Source of the DNA: Actinophytocola sp035995025
GTDB taxonomy: Bacteria; Actinomycetota; Actinomycetes; Mycobacteriales; Pseudonocardiaceae
Assembly: GCA_035995025.1 (NCBI GenBank)
Contig: DASYKY010000079.1
Location: 1-64,000, forward strand
Direction of reading: 5' to 3'
Length of the DNA: 64,000 nt
In this document: positions 17,217 through 25,201 of the stretch, in pieces
How positions within the stretch are numbered: position 1 is the stretch's first letter
How the letters are laid out: every line of letters starts with the position of its first letter
Notes under the pieces: generated by a model
What the model saw: the letters and a program-made list of their open reading frames with translations, nothing else
Database searches by the model: none
Told to the model about the DNA's origin: nothing
Translations under genes and position numbers: made by a program

Positions 17217-17918
17217 ATGCAAGCGGTGATCTTCGACTGGGGTGGCACGCTCACCCCCTGGCACCCCGTCGACTACGAGAAGGCGTGGCGCAGCTACGCC
17301 GACGTCCTGCACCCCGGCGACGCCGGGCAGGCCATTCGCGTCGCGGCCGCCATCCTCGCGGCCGAGGAGGCGGCGTGGCGCGTCGCGCGCGACGAGCACC
17401 GGGCCTTCACCATCGCCCAGGTGCTCGCGACGGCGCGGGCGCCCGTCCACGAGGCCGGCTTCGCGGCGTACCGCATGTTCTGGGACCAGGCTACGCACAC
17501 CGACCCCGAGGTTGCCCCGCTCATGACCGCCTTACGTGGCAAGGGCTTACGCATCGGCATCCTCTCCTCGACCCCGTGGCCCGCCGCGTGGCACGAGGAG
17601 GTGCTCGCACGCGACGGCGTGCTCGACCTGTTCCACGCACGCGTCTGGAGTAGCGACCTCGAGTACACCAAGCCCCACGCGGCCGCCTTCCGCGCCGCGA
17701 TGGAGGCCGTCGGCGTCGACGACCCGGCCGACTGCGTCTACGTCGGCGACCGGCCCTACGACGACATCAGCGGCGCCAAGGGCGTCGGCATGCGCGCGGT
17801 CCTCGTGCCGCACAGCGACATCCCGGCGAACCAGCAGGTGCCGGTCGACGTGCTGCCCGACGCCGTGATCCAGCGGCTCGCCGACCTGGAGGAGGTGGTC
17901 GACAGCTGGCTCGCCTGA
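17217..17918 (+). CDS. HAD-family hydrolase
   Basis: Subfamily-IA HAD hydrolase of 233 residues. Motif I 'VIFDWGGTLTPW' begins at residue 4, motif II is 'ILSSTPW', the Lys is in 'EYTKPHAAAF' and motif IV 'VYVGDRPYDDISGAKG'. The ATG at 17217 was chosen because motif I then starts at the usual distance from the N-terminus; a GTG 33 nt upstream would add 11 residues with no homology. The substrate is probably a small phosphate ester. It ends 22 bp before tsaB. Confidence 0.85.
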   Translation: MQAVIFDWGGTLTPWHPVDYEKAWRSYADVLHPGDAGQAIRVAAAILAAEEAAWRVARDEHRAFTIAQVLATARAPVHEAGFAAYRMFWDQATHTDPEVAPLMTALRGKGLRIGILSSTPWPAAWHEEVLARDGVLDLFHARVWSSDLEYTKPHAAAFRAAMEAVGVDDPADCVYVGDRPYDDISGAKGVGMRAVLVPHSDIPANQQVPVDVLPDAVIQRLADLEEVVDSWLA

Positions 17919-17940
17919 TCAGGCCGTAGGCTTGACGGCC

Positions 17941-18588
17941 GTGCTGGTTCTCGCAGTCGACACCGCGACGCCCGCGGTCACCGCGGGTGTGGTCGCGGTG
18001 CACCCGGACGGCGACGGCGCACGCCTCGACGTGCTCGCCGAACGCGTCACAGTGGACGCCAAGGCGCACGGCGAGCTGCTGACGCCGCACGTCCTCGCGG
18101 CGCTCGACGCCGCCGGGCACACCCTGGCCGACGTCGACGCGATCGTCTGCGGTGCCGGGCCTGGCCCGTTCACGGGGCTGCGCGCCGGCATGGCCACCGC
18201 GGCGGCACTCGGGCACGCGCTGGGCGTCCCGGTCCACCCGGTGTGCACGCTCGACGCGATCGCCGCCACCGAGGGCGGTCCGCTCCTGGTCGCCACGGAT
18301 GCGCGCCGCAAGGAGCTGTACTGGGCCACCTACGACGAGCACGGCCGCCGCACCGCGGGCCCGGCCGTCAGCAAGCCGGCGGACATCCCACAACTGAACA
18401 AGCGTGCGGGCGCGCGGATCTGCGCCGACGTCCTCACCATGCCGCACACCGGGCGCGAGTACCCGACCCCGGCCGGCCTGGTGCGTGCCGCGGACCTCAC
18501 CCGGCCACCGCGGCCGCTCACCCCGCTCTACCTGCGCCGGCCCGACGCCACCGAGCCGGGCGCGCGGAAACGGGTGACCACCCCGTGA
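17941..18588 (+). CDS. tsaB: t6A biosynthesis protein TsaB
   Basis: Catalytically inactive ASKHA-fold paralogue of TsaD that scaffolds the TsaB-TsaD-TsaE complex. The N-terminus 'LVLAVDTATPAVTAGV' and the motif G-A-G-P-G-P-F-T-G-L-R-A-G are diagnostic. The GTG at 17941 fits the conserved start better than the TTG 9 nt earlier. The stop overlaps the rimI start by 4 bp (GTGA), showing translational coupling within tsaB-rimI-tsaD. Confidence 0.95.
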   Translation: MLVLAVDTATPAVTAGVVAVHPDGDGARLDVLAERVTVDAKAHGELLTPHVLAALDAAGHTLADVDAIVCGAGPGPFTGLRAGMATAAALGHALGVPVHPVCTLDAIAATEGGPLLVATDARRKELYWATYDEHGRRTAGPAVSKPADIPQLNKRAGARICADVLTMPHTGREYPTPAGLVRAADLTRPPRPLTPLYLRRPDATEPGARKRVTTP

Positions 18589-19076
18589 CGGTCCGGGTGG
18601 CACCGCTGGACTACGCGGACCTCACGCGCTGCGCCGAGCTGGAGCGGACCCTCTTCTCCGGCGACGACCCGTGGAGCGAGGGCACGCTGCGTGCCGAGCT
18701 CGACCACGGCAACCAGTACTTCGGTGCCTACGTCGACGGCGTCGGGCTGGTCGGCTACGCGGGCGTGTCCGTCGTGGGCACCGTGCGCGACGCCGAGGCC
18801 AACGTGCACACGATCGGCGTCGACCCCGAATGGCAGGGCCGCGGCATCGGACGGATGCTGCTGCGTGCCCTGCTCGGGGTGGCCGACGAGTTCGGCGCGC
18901 CGGTGTACCTCGAGGTGCGCACGGACAACGCCGCGGCCATCGCGCTCTACCGGGCACACGGCTTCGTCCGCATCGGACTGCGGCGCAAGTACTACCAGCC
19001 CTCGGGCGCCGACGCCTACACGATGGCGCGCCCCGCACACACCGGCGAGAGGGCCCACAAGGACGGGACCACGTGA
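18585..19076 (+). CDS. rimI: Ribosomal-protein-alanine N-acetyltransferase
   Basis: GNAT enzyme acetylating the N-terminus of ribosomal protein S18 or other proteins. The acetyl-CoA motif Q-G-R-G-I-G is in 'PEWQGRGIGRMLLRALL', followed by 'VYLEVRTDNAAAIALYRAHGF', typical of RimI. The 163-residue length is normal. The GTG start overlaps the tsaB stop and its own stop overlaps the tsaD GTG by 4 bp. Co-occurrence with tsa genes is the standard actinobacterial arrangement. Confidence 0.93.
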   Translation: MTVRVAPLDYADLTRCAELERTLFSGDDPWSEGTLRAELDHGNQYFGAYVDGVGLVGYAGVSVVGTVRDAEANVHTIGVDPEWQGRGIGRMLLRALLGVADEFGAPVYLEVRTDNAAAIALYRAHGFVRIGLRRKYYQPSGADAYTMARPAHTGERAHKDGTT

Positions 19077-20116
19077 CGATCATCCTGGGCATCGAGAGCT
19101 CGTGCGACGAGACCGGTGTCGGCATCGTCCGCCTGCACACGGACGGCACCATCGAGCTGCTCGCCGACGAGGTCGCGTCGAGCGTCGACCAGCACGCCCG
19201 CTTCGGCGGCGTCGTGCCCGAGGTCGCCAGCCGCGCGCACCTCGAGGCGATCGTGCCGATCATGACGCGCGCGGTCGAGGCGTCCGGCGTCGAGCTGTCC
19301 GATGTGGACGCGATCGCGGTGACGTGCGGGCCGGGCCTGGCCGGCGCGCTGCTCGTCGGCGTCTCGGCCGCGAAGGCCTACGCCGCCGCGCTGAACGTGC
19401 CGCTCTACGGCGTCAACCACCTGCCCGGCCACGTCGCGGCGGACACGCTGCAGCACGGCCTGCTGCCCTCGCCGTGCCTGGCGCTGCTCGTGTCCGGCGG
19501 CCACACCCAGCTGCTTCAGGTCGACGAGCTCGCCCGGAAGATCACCGAGATCGGCTCGACCATCGACGACGCCGCGGGCGAGGCCTACGACAAGGTCGCG
19601 CGCATCATCGGCCTGCCCTACCCGGGCGGCCCGCCCATCGACAAGGCCGCCCGCCGCGGCAACCCCGACGCCATCCGCTTCCCGCGCGGGCTCACCGGCC
19701 CCCGCGACGCGAAGTTCGACTTCTCCTTCTCCGGCCTGAAGACCGCGGTCGCCCGGTGGGTGGAGAACCGCGAGAAGGACGGCCGCGCCATCCCGGTCGA
19801 CGACGTCGCCGCCTCGTTCCAGGAGGCAGTGGCCGACGTGCTGACGATGAAGGCCGTCCGGGCCGCGCGGGAGCTGGGCATCGACACGATGGTGATCTCC
19901 GGCGGGGTCGCCGCCAACTCCCGGCTGTCGAGCCTCGCCGCGCTGCGCTGCGAGGAGGCCGGCATCGAGCTGCGCGTGCCGCGACCGCGGCTGTGCACCG
20001 ACAACGGCGCGATGATCGCCGCGCTCGGTGCCCACCTCGTGGCCGCCGGCGTCCGTCCGTCCTCTTTGGACTTGTCGGCCGATCCCGCACTGCCGGTGAG
20101 CACCGTGTCGGTCTGA
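19073..20116 (+). CDS. tsaD: tRNA N6-adenosine threonylcarbamoyltransferase
   Basis: Transfers threonylcarbamoyl from TC-AMP to A37 of tRNA. ASKHA-fold enzyme with 'ILGIESSCDETGVGIV' at the N-terminus, the metal-binding H-x-x-x-H motif 'SRAHLEAI' and 'GVNHLPGH', 'ALLVSGGHTQL', 'PGGPPIDKAA' and the C-terminal 'DNGAMIAALG' Asp. Length 347 is typical. GTG at 19073 overlaps the rimI stop. In mycobacterial gene order groES-groEL1 follow directly; here about 7.9 kb of other genes intervene. Confidence 0.97.
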   Translation: MTIILGIESSCDETGVGIVRLHTDGTIELLADEVASSVDQHARFGGVVPEVASRAHLEAIVPIMTRAVEASGVELSDVDAIAVTCGPGLAGALLVGVSAAKAYAAALNVPLYGVNHLPGHVAADTLQHGLLPSPCLALLVSGGHTQLLQVDELARKITEIGSTIDDAAGEAYDKVARIIGLPYPGGPPIDKAARRGNPDAIRFPRGLTGPRDAKFDFSFSGLKTAVARWVENREKDGRAIPVDDVAASFQEAVADVLTMKAVRAARELGIDTMVISGGVAANSRLSSLAALRCEEAGIELRVPRPRLCTDNGAMIAALGAHLVAAGVRPSSLDLSADPALPVSTVSV

Positions 20117-20149
20117 GACCGGGCCCGCGCACCCCGTACCCTCACGCGG

Positions 20150-21049
20150 GTGAAGGTCGCGGTCACGGGTACGAGCGGGCTGCTGGGTAACGCGCTCGTC
20201 GCGCACCTGCGCGCCCACGGCCACGACGTCGTCCGGCTCGTGCAGCGCCGCCCCGAGGCCGACGACGAGGTGCTCTGGTACCCCGAGCTGGACACCGCCG
20301 GGATGACCGGCGTGCAGTCGGTCGTGCACCTGGTCGGCGAGCGCGTCTACGGCAAGTGGACCGACCACCACCGCGAGGCCATCCGCGAGTCGCGCGTCGG
20401 CGGCACCCAGCTGCTCGCCAGGAGCGTCGCGGCCATGGAGGACGGCCCGCGGACGCTGCTGTGCGCGTCCGCCATCGGCTACTACGGCGACCGCGGCGAG
20501 GAGACGCTGACCGAGGTCAGCCCGCCCGGCAACGGCTTCCTCGCGTCCGTGCACCGCGAGGCCGAGGAGGCCGCCGAGGTCGCCGACCGCGCCGGGTTGC
20601 GGGTGGCGCACCTGCGGTTCGGCATCGTCCAGTCGCTCGAGGGCGGCGCGCTCGCGTGGTTGCTGCCCCGGTTCCGCCGCGGGCTCGGCATCCGCGCCGG
20701 CGCGGGCCGCCAGTACGTCAGCTGGGTGACGCTGCCGGACGTGGTGCGCGCGGTCGACCACGTGCTCGCCACGCCGTCGCTCGCCGGTCCGGTCAACGTC
20801 GTCGCGCCGCATCCGGTGACCAACCGCGAGTACGCCGACATCCTCGCCGGCGTCCTCGGCCGGCCGCGGTTCCTGGCGTTGACCAGGGGATTGACCCGCC
20901 GGATGTTCGGTTCGGACGTCGCCGACGAGATCGTGCTCGCGAGCGTCCGGGCCGTTCCCGACCGCCTGCTGCGCACCGGGTTCACCTTCCGCCACCCCAG
21001 CCTCGAGGCCGCCCTTCGCGAGCTGCTGGATACCTATGACTTGCGGTAA
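20150..21049 (+). CDS. TIGR01777-family SDR epimerase-like protein
   Basis: Extended short-chain dehydrogenase/reductase fold of 299 residues. It has a Rossmann N-terminus G-T-S-G-L-L-G-N-A, 'VVHLVGERVYGKWT', the family-specific 'SAIGYYGDRGEE' and 'YVSWVTLPDVVRAVDHVL', with the DUF1731-type C-terminal tail 'FRHPSLEAALRELL'. These are hallmarks of the YfcH/TIGR01777 family, whose physiological substrate is uncertain. It starts with GTG 33 bp after tsaD and may be read from the same promoter. Confidence 0.9.
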   Translation: MKVAVTGTSGLLGNALVAHLRAHGHDVVRLVQRRPEADDEVLWYPELDTAGMTGVQSVVHLVGERVYGKWTDHHREAIRESRVGGTQLLARSVAAMEDGPRTLLCASAIGYYGDRGEETLTEVSPPGNGFLASVHREAEEAAEVADRAGLRVAHLRFGIVQSLEGGALAWLLPRFRRGLGIRAGAGRQYVSWVTLPDVVRAVDHVLATPSLAGPVNVVAPHPVTNREYADILAGVLGRPRFLALTRGLTRRMFGSDVADEIVLASVRAVPDRLLRTGFTFRHPSLEAALRELLDTYDLR

Positions 21050-21058
21050 CATGTAGCG

Positions 21059-21379
21059 ATGACCGAGCACGACGAAGACGGCTACGAGGGTCCGGCGACC
21101 CTCCACGTCGAGGACACCGAGCTGGCCGTCGACGTGGTTCTGGCCGGCAACTTCGAGCCGATCGACGGCAGGTACCACTGGTACGGGCGCATCCTCGCGA
21201 GCGCCGAGCTCACCGAGCTGGTCGGCGCGCGCAAGGCGGCGGGGTCGATCCACACACCGCACGGCGCGGCGGACGGCCGGCTCGCCGATCCGGATCCCTG
21301 GGGGAGATACCGGATCAGCGGCGCCGGCCGTCCGCCGTTTCCCGTGCCGACGACCCTCGAGGAGCTAGGGGAGCACTGA
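21059..21379 (+). CDS. DUF4873-type protein
   Basis: A 106-residue soluble protein. The motif 'FEPIDGRYHWYGRI' and the end region 'DPWGRYRISGAGRPPF' are features I associate with DUF4873, seen alone or fused to FAD-dependent monooxygenases in actinobacteria. Function unknown. It lies 9 bp after the SDR gene, so the pair is probably cotranscribed. Its 3' end overlaps the convergent amidase gene by 15 bp. Confidence 0.7.
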   Translation: MTEHDEDGYEGPATLHVEDTELAVDVVLAGNFEPIDGRYHWYGRILASAELTELVGARKAAGSIHTPHGAADGRLADPDPWGRYRISGAGRPPFPVPTTLEELGEH

Positions 21380-23281
21380 GGGCCGGATGTCGACGTCCGC
21401 CGCGTTCACGTACATGACACGGTGGCCGAACTGAATCTGCACGTACCGGGTCTTGCCACGCACGACCGTGTGGTTCGACGTGTCGAACGTGGTCGCCCAG
21501 TAGTACTCCGAGCCGGTGGTCAACCCGACCGTGTACTTCTGGCCGGCCGGCAGCGAGTACTGCAGCGGCGTGACCACCTGCACCGGGATCTGCGCCGGGT
21601 AGGCCTCCGCCTCCGGATAGGCCCGGCCGTAGACCGGGATGCTGGCCTTGCCGTTCTTCGGCGTGGCCACGAGGCCCACCGACCACAGGGCGGTCGGGTG
21701 GTTGCGCGGGTTGTGGAACCAGCCCTTCTGACCCAGGTACCAGATGGCGGTCCAGTCGCCCTGCCGGTCGGCGATCGCGTAGCGCTGCCCGGTCTCGATC
21801 CGGCTCGAGTGGTCGGAGATGTGCATCGTGCCCGGCGTGCCGTCCGGGTGCAGGCCGAGGTCGACCAGCTGCGGCGCGTCGTCGCGCGGCTCGGTGTGCA
21901 GGACGAGCGTGCCGGACCCGTGCGGTGCGCACGGCTCGCCGACGGTCTCGCAGCCGGTGAACGCCGGCTGGTTGGTGCGGTAGTCGGGCTTGATCAGCAC
22001 CTCGCCGCCCGCCGGGCTGCCGATGCCGTGGAAGGGCGCGCCGAGCAGGTCGAAGTAGTGCGCCCAGTCGAAGTAGGGGCCCGGGTCCCAGTGCATGCCG
22101 GCGACGGTCGACGGCACGGTGCCGGGCACGTTGTCGTGGCCGAGGATGTGCGCCCGGTCGAGCGGGATGCCGTTCTTGGCGGCGAGGTAGCGCACGAGCT
22201 TCGCGGAGGTGCGGTACATGGCCTCGGTGAACCATGTCGGGTCGGCCCCGAAGCCCTCGTGCTCGAGCCCGATCGCCTTGGCGTTGACGTACCAGTTGCC
22301 GGCGTGCCAGGCGACGTCCTTGGCCTTGACGTGCTGCGCGACGTGCCCGTCGGACGAGCGCAGCGTGTAGTTCCAGCTGACGTAGGTCGGATCCTGCACG
22401 AGGCGGATCGTGTTGTCGTAGGTTTCCTCGGTGTCGTGGATGACGATGTAGTTGATCTTCTGCGACTGCGGCCGGTTCGCGAGGTCGTGGTTGCCGTAGG
22501 TGTCGTCGAACTGCTCGTACGGTGCCGGGATCCACTCGCAGCCCAGCCCGCTCGGGCACTCGGTCTCGTCCCCGCCGGCCGACCGGAGCCCGAGGTCGGC
22601 GAGCCGCGCGGTGTCCGGCTTGAGCGACGGCTGTGCCGCAAGGTGCACCCGCTGCCCGTCGTCGGTGACCCGGTCGGCCCCCTGCGCCATCGTCGCGAAC
22701 ACCTCGTCGGCAAACCCGCCGGCGGTCGCGGTGTCCTCGGCCCCGCTGTACCGCGCGACGGCGCCGTACCAGTCGCCCGGGTTCTGGCTGTCGACGCCGA
22801 GGTCGCGCTGGTACCGGGCGAGCAACGCCGCGCCGGCGCGGATGTTCTGCGCGGGATCGGTGCGCAACGCCTGCCGGTCGATCCCGGTCAGCGCGGCCGC
22901 CGCCTCGGCGGTGTGCAGGCTGGGCGCGGAAAGGTCGGCCTCCCCGGCGCGCGGATGTAAGGCGGGCCGGGCGCTGTCGCCGCGCGGGTCCTCGGCCCCG
23001 TCCGCGTGGTGTTCCCCGCGAGCGCCGGCAGCGACGATGTCGGTGAGGTGCATGGGCCCGTAGCCGGCACCGGTGCTGGGCGTGCCGCCGTTGGTGTCCC
23101 AACGGGACTCCAGGTAGGACACGCCGAGGAGCACACTCTCGGGCACCCCGAACTCGGCGGCCGCGGCGGCGTAGTCCTGCTGCCGGTCAGCGGGTTTGTC
23201 CTCCGCACTGGCGGTGGTCATCCCCGCCACAAGACTCGCGGCGATGACACTCGCACTGACAACCGTTCTCGACCGGAACAT
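21365..23281 (-). CDS. Secreted N-acetylmuramoyl-L-alanine amidase with transglycosylase-like N-domain
   Basis: A 638-residue exported cell-wall hydrolase. The ATG at 23281 has GGAGG about 6 nt upstream and opens a Sec signal peptide (hydrophobic about 8-22, cleavage near A-S-A). After it, 'AAEFGVPESVLLGVSYLESRWDT' resembles the helical goose-lysozyme/transglycosylase type domain. The Amidase_2 domain (about 255-410) has zinc-ligand candidates in 'YIVIHDTEE', 'GLEHEGFG' and 'ILGHDNVPGT'. The last 200 residues form beta-rich SH3-like wall-binding repeats. Expected to cleave the glycan-peptide bond in peptidoglycan during growth or predation; it has its own promoter. Confidence 0.88.
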   Translation of the reverse strand: MFRSRTVVSASVIAASLVAGMTTASAEDKPADRQQDYAAAAAEFGVPESVLLGVSYLESRWDTNGGTPSTGAGYGPMHLTDIVAAGARGEHHADGAEDPRGDSARPALHPRAGEADLSAPSLHTAEAAAALTGIDRQALRTDPAQNIRAGAALLARYQRDLGVDSQNPGDWYGAVARYSGAEDTATAGGFADEVFATMAQGADRVTDDGQRVHLAAQPSLKPDTARLADLGLRSAGGDETECPSGLGCEWIPAPYEQFDDTYGNHDLANRPQSQKINYIVIHDTEETYDNTIRLVQDPTYVSWNYTLRSSDGHVAQHVKAKDVAWHAGNWYVNAKAIGLEHEGFGADPTWFTEAMYRTSAKLVRYLAAKNGIPLDRAHILGHDNVPGTVPSTVAGMHWDPGPYFDWAHYFDLLGAPFHGIGSPAGGEVLIKPDYRTNQPAFTGCETVGEPCAPHGSGTLVLHTEPRDDAPQLVDLGLHPDGTPGTMHISDHSSRIETGQRYAIADRQGDWTAIWYLGQKGWFHNPRNHPTALWSVGLVATPKNGKASIPVYGRAYPEAEAYPAQIPVQVVTPLQYSLPAGQKYTVGLTTGSEYYWATTFDTSNHTVVRGKTRYVQIQFGHRVMYVNAADVDIRPSVLP

Positions 23282-23379
23282 CGACGCCTCCAGGGACGGG
23301 CGAGGAGCAGACCGGGGGTAAGCCTGATACCGGAACTCGCCCTCGTCAATCACCACCCGCCAAACGGCCTACCTCGTGA

Positions 23380-23919
23380 CTAGCTGACCATGAGGTCCGT
23401 CCCTCCTGCGCCAGGCTCCATGATCATCTGCTCGGCCAAGATCGGTTCGGTCGCCTCGAGCGGGAGTTGGGACATTGTCGACGTGGTCGCCACTTCAAGC
23501 AGCTGAAAGCACTGCGGTCGCGAGACATGGTTCGCGCGCCGATACGGAGGGATCGTGTCGAGGCACATGCCTGGTTTCAGACCGCGCAGGATCGCCACTT
23601 CGTCAGGCCCACCTCTGCACCAGCCGAGTTCATCGAGGCTGCAGAACATCCCTTGCGAGAGTTGCCCGTCGTAGCGCCGCCTGCGCACCTTCTTTCGCCG
23701 TGGCCCGGTGCCGCCATCCAGCGCGAATGCTTCCAATCCTGGGGGTGCCACGGCAACCAGCTCGCCAGGCAGAACCTTGTACATGCCGCCGAAGACGATC
23801 TGGATGAGGTCCGGATCCGCACCCAGGTCCACCTGAGCGAGCCAGATCCTTTGTCGGCCCGGATGATCTTGTACTCCCAGCACCCTGCCGACCACGGGAC
23901 CGCTATGAACGACAAGCAC
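23380..23919 (-). CDS. Stand-alone tRNA-binding OB-fold protein (PheT-N/CsaA-like)
   Basis: A 179-residue protein. Residues 8-120 match the tRNA-binding OB fold at the N-terminus of bacterial PheRS beta: 'VVGRVLGVQDHP', 'LAQVDLG', 'LIQIVFGGMYKVLPGELVAVAPPG', a basic 'RRKKVRRRRYDG' and 'SQGMFCSLDELGW'. In PheT the corresponding motif is 'S.GMLCS..EL'. No catalytic synthetase core is present, so it could bind tRNA or another folded RNA. The C-terminal 55 residues are unique. GTG start without a clear Shine-Dalgarno, 49 bp after the XRE gene on the same strand, suggesting cotranscription. GC is below the window average. Confidence 0.7.
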   Translation of the reverse strand: MLVVHSGPVVGRVLGVQDHPGRQRIWLAQVDLGADPDLIQIVFGGMYKVLPGELVAVAPPGLEAFALDGGTGPRRKKVRRRRYDGQLSQGMFCSLDELGWCRGGPDEVAILRGLKPGMCLDTIPPYRRANHVSRPQCFQLLEVATTSTMSQLPLEATEPILAEQMIMEPGAGGTDLMVS

Positions 23920-23968
23920 GGGCGAACATTAGTGGACGGCGGGCTGCCCGAGAGACCAATCTCCCGCT

Positions 23969-24877
23969 TCACACCACAGCTCCACGCCATAGGGTGTCGA
24001 ACGCGACCCGCGCACGCTGTGTGTAGCCCGGCGACATGAGCATGTCAGCCTTGGAGTCATCGTTCGGGCGATTGACGTAGCCGAGCCAAGTGCTGTCGAG
24101 CAGATACTTGCTGAACTGGTTGAAGAGTGCTGGCTCCTCGATCGCGAGCGCGGTGGTGTCGAGTTGGTACAGGCCGGCGCCGTCCATGACGGGAAGGACG
24201 GTTCGCCGGAACGCGCAGTTCTCGTTCAACCTGTCGCCACCGACGGCGTCGAGCAGCATCTGCCGGAAGCGGGCGACCCTCTCCGCGTTCACGCCTGCCA
24301 GCAGGAACCGGTAGCGGCAGCCGTTGAAGAGATTCGCCGTGACGACCTGGAAGAACTGGCCGGCCACGGTGTCGCCGTCCGCCACGTCGATGATGTTGGG
24401 GCTCAGGTCGGTGGCGACGATGTCGGCCTGCCGGCAGTAGCGTTCGACGCGGATGACCTCGTCCTGCTCGATGAGGCCTTCCAGTCCAGCCGTCCGCGAG
24501 TCCACGAGCTCACCCGCCACCGCATCGATCCGGTCGGTGAGCACCCGGCCTATCCGTGCGAGGAGGGCCGAGTGCCGGCTCGCGCGTGACTGGACGTCGG
24601 ACAACGCATGTTCCACGTACTTGGCGAGTGCACTGTCGTTGACGGGCGTCCCGCCTATCTCGCCGTACACGAGGTAGTCCAGGCTCACGCCGAAGAAGTC
24701 CGCCAGCGCGACCAGCTTCTGAAAGCTGGGTCGCGTGCGGCCACGAGTGTACTGCGACAGCGCGGCGGCCGTGATTCCCACGGCTTCGAGAATTGCCTGT
24801 CTGTTTCTGCGATAGCCGCCGCGTTCGATGAGAGAGTTAAGTATCGCTTCCAGTTTTACCTCTCGGGCGCGGGTCAT
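23969..24877 (-). CDS. XRE-type regulator with large C-terminal sensor-like domain
   Basis: A 302-residue protein. Residues about 22-72 form a Cro/CI helix-turn-helix ('RQAILEAVGITAAALSQYTRG...PSFQKLVALADFFGVSLDYLV'). Residues 130-300 form an alpha/beta domain beginning 'ADIVATDLSPNIID' with 'NLFNGCRYRFLLAG'; this shape recalls PLD-like or TrmB-type ligand-sensing domains attached to HTHs, but no HKD catalytic motif is seen. ATG at 24877 chosen for GGAGGTG 5 nt upstream. It is divergent from the TIR gene across 324 bp and likely represses or activates both sides. Confidence 0.75.
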   Translation of the reverse strand: MTRAREVKLEAILNSLIERGGYRRNRQAILEAVGITAAALSQYTRGRTRPSFQKLVALADFFGVSLDYLVYGEIGGTPVNDSALAKYVEHALSDVQSRASRHSALLARIGRVLTDRIDAVAGELVDSRTAGLEGLIEQDEVIRVERYCRQADIVATDLSPNIIDVADGDTVAGQFFQVVTANLFNGCRYRFLLAGVNAERVARFRQMLLDAVGGDRLNENCAFRRTVLPVMDGAGLYQLDTTALAIEEPALFNQFSKYLLDSTWLGYVNRPNDDSKADMLMSPGYTQRARVAFDTLWRGAVV

Positions 24878-25201
24878 CGTGCACCTCCGGCGCCATCTAC
24901 CGCTCAACGTGCCTGTGGGCGATCCGTGGATTTAGCTGGACTACATGGTTTCGAGAGTAACACTTTCATATGTCACATGGACATCCTCAGGTCGCCACTT
25001 CACTATGAGCAAAGGTGGGGTAGTTGCAGCAGAAGTGAATGTAGGTCAGGTGATCACAGCAAGGCGGGGTGAGCGCATGTTGATCGGATTGTGGGGCTCC
25101 GAAATAAGCGCTGTCGAGGGGGCGTCTCAGCCGCGCCAGGACAGATTCCTTCCGTCAAATGGACAAAAGTTGGACAACGTCTTGTGCGGGAGGGCCGTCT
25201 G
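24878..25201. promoter_or_regulatory. AT-richer divergent control region between XRE and TIR genes
   Basis: This 324-bp spacer is clearly less GC-rich than the surroundings, especially 24930-25000. It should carry the promoters of both genes and operators of the XRE protein, though no perfect palindrome was identified. An open frame (ATG at 24945 or 25005) ends in TGA at 25200-25202, overlapping the TIR ATG (TGATG). That could be a coupled small gene, but codon pattern and start signals are weak, so it is not called. Confidence 0.5.
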
